Positions 63,422-64,000 of a DNA stretch of 64,000 nucleotides are shown here, piece after piece. The position numbers and the translations under genes were made by a program. The stretch comes from Methylomonas sp. AM2-LC (GTDB lineage: Bacteria > Pseudomonadota > Gammaproteobacteria > Methylococcales > Methylomonadaceae), in NCBI RefSeq assembly GCF_039904985.1, contig NZ_CP157005.1, positions 868,001 to 932,000 on the forward strand, read 5' to 3'. Within the stretch, counting starts at the first letter, position 1. Every line of letters starts with the position of its first letter. Below the pieces are notes generated by a model. The model did no database searches. It was not told where the DNA came from and worked only from the letters and a program-made list of their open reading frames with translations.

Positions 63422-63943
63422 ATGCTCGAATTTTCTGTTAACGATATTGCTGTTTTGATGCAAAGACATCGTCAAGAGCTAATGCGTTATTTATCCCAGA
63501 GACTCGGTTGTAACGATACGGCACAAGATATTTTTCAGGAAACCTTTCTTCGCTATGCCGGATACGATGGCAAAACCACAGTGGAGAATCCGCGGGCTTT
63601 TATTTTTCGGATTGCGGCCAATCTAACGACTGATTATTTGCGCAGCCGTTCGCGTCATTACCATCAAGACATAGATGCCGAGGATGGTGAAACGATCAGC
63701 GAAATCGAAGACCCCAGGCTTTCGGTGGAGCGTACCGCCATATCTCAGCAACAGCTTGAACAGTTGATTTCGGCGCTAGCGGAGTTGCCACCCAAATGTA
63801 GTGAAGTTTTTATCATGCTTAAAGTTAAGCACTACAGCTATGCGGAAGTGGAACAGAAACTCGGCATTTCAAATACCATGGTTTTCAATTATGTGACCAG
63901 GGCAATGGCGCATTGTCGGCAACGGCTCGGTGATTTAGATTAA
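63422..63943 (+). CDS. FecI-like ECF sigma factor 3
   Basis: 173 residues from ATG 63422 (MLEFSVNDIAVLMQRHRQEL); the longer frame from 63311 has a non-homologous head. Region 2: GCNDTAQDIFQETFLRYAGYD, NPRAFIFRIAANLTTDYLRSR. Region 4: LAELPPKCSEVFIMLKVKHYSYAEVEQKLGISNTMVFNYV. It is diverged from sigma factors 1 and 2. No partner is visible before the window ends; a FecR gene would be expected just beyond. Confidence 0.9.
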   Translation: MLEFSVNDIAVLMQRHRQELMRYLSQRLGCNDTAQDIFQETFLRYAGYDGKTTVENPRAFIFRIAANLTTDYLRSRSRHYHQDIDAEDGETISEIEDPRLSVERTAISQQQLEQLISALAELPPKCSEVFIMLKVKHYSYAEVEQKLGISNTMVFNYVTRAMAHCRQRLGDLD

Positions 63944-64000
63944 CTACAGCCAACTTTTATATACCGGACGATACAAAAGATCTTATGGTGATATTCGTTA

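Larger units (their letters stand above)
34197..64000 (+). mobile_element. Integrative conjugative element, left part (right end outside window)
   Basis: Chromosomal synteny stops at the tRNA-Leu gene; rimP-nusA, expected next, do not follow. An integrase starts 142 bp after the tRNA. The region holds conjugation genes (traG, traH, traF, mobI, traI, traD), a TrfA-like initiator with iterons, FlhDC-like activators and iron-uptake-type cargo. No copy of the tRNA 3' end was seen before 64000, so the right attachment site is outside. The set resembles the SXT/R391 and IncA/C lineage. Confidence 0.88.

Overview
The window reads as a gammaproteobacterial chromosome, plausibly a type I methanotroph (Methylococcales). 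That placement is inferred from the conserved block carA-carB-greA-yhbY-rlmE-ftsH-glmM-tpiA-secG-tRNA-Leu, a PEP-CTERM-type sorted protein and a giant two-partner-secretion locus. No rRNA or methane-oxidation gene is present to settle it.

Region 1 (1-21122) is a surface/secretion locus. It holds the end of a PEP-CTERM-type protein, an unknown exported protein, a TpsB/ShlB-type outer-membrane transporter, and a 3371-residue TpsA (filamentous-haemagglutinin-like) protein. The TpsA leader contains a convincing c-di-GMP-I (GEMM-I) riboswitch at 5182-5259. Next comes a tight five-gene operon: a DUF2341/LamG-like/ExbB fusion, ExbD, a TonB-like protein, a porin and a periplasmic coiled-coil protein. 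I infer a c-di-GMP-controlled giant adhesin with its own proton-motive-force-driven envelope machine.

Region 2 (21123-34196) is housekeeping. An IS110-family (IS1111-like) element with 14-bp inverted repeats sits before a Nudix hydrolase and carAB, greA, yhbY, rlmE, ftsH, glmM, tpiA, secG and tRNA-Leu(GAG). Several clear rho-independent terminators separate the units. folP, often found between ftsH and glmM, is absent here.

Region 3 (34197 to the end) is the left part of an integrative conjugative element (ICE) inserted directly after tRNA-Leu. It carries a tyrosine integrase, an AlpA-like protein, two divergent FlhDC-like activator pairs with a lytic transglycosylase, and an orphan HigA-like antitoxin. 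Cargo follows: two tandem FecI-FecR-TonB-dependent receptor cassettes and, at the right edge, a third FecI-like sigma factor. The transfer genes are traG-traH-traF (F-type secretion), mobI with a candidate oriT, MobH relaxase traI, coupling protein traD and a membrane protein. A TrfA-like replication initiator with eight iterons suggests autonomous replication. The MobH + F-type + FlhDC-like + MobI combination resembles SXT/R391 ICEs and IncA/C plasmids. The pilus and core genes (traLEKBVACWUN) and the right attachment site lie outside the window.

Three 38-bp palindromes with identical 15-8-15 geometry lie in the traF/mobI and lipoprotein/traI intergenic regions. They are the best candidates for operators of the ICE's FlhDC-like activators.
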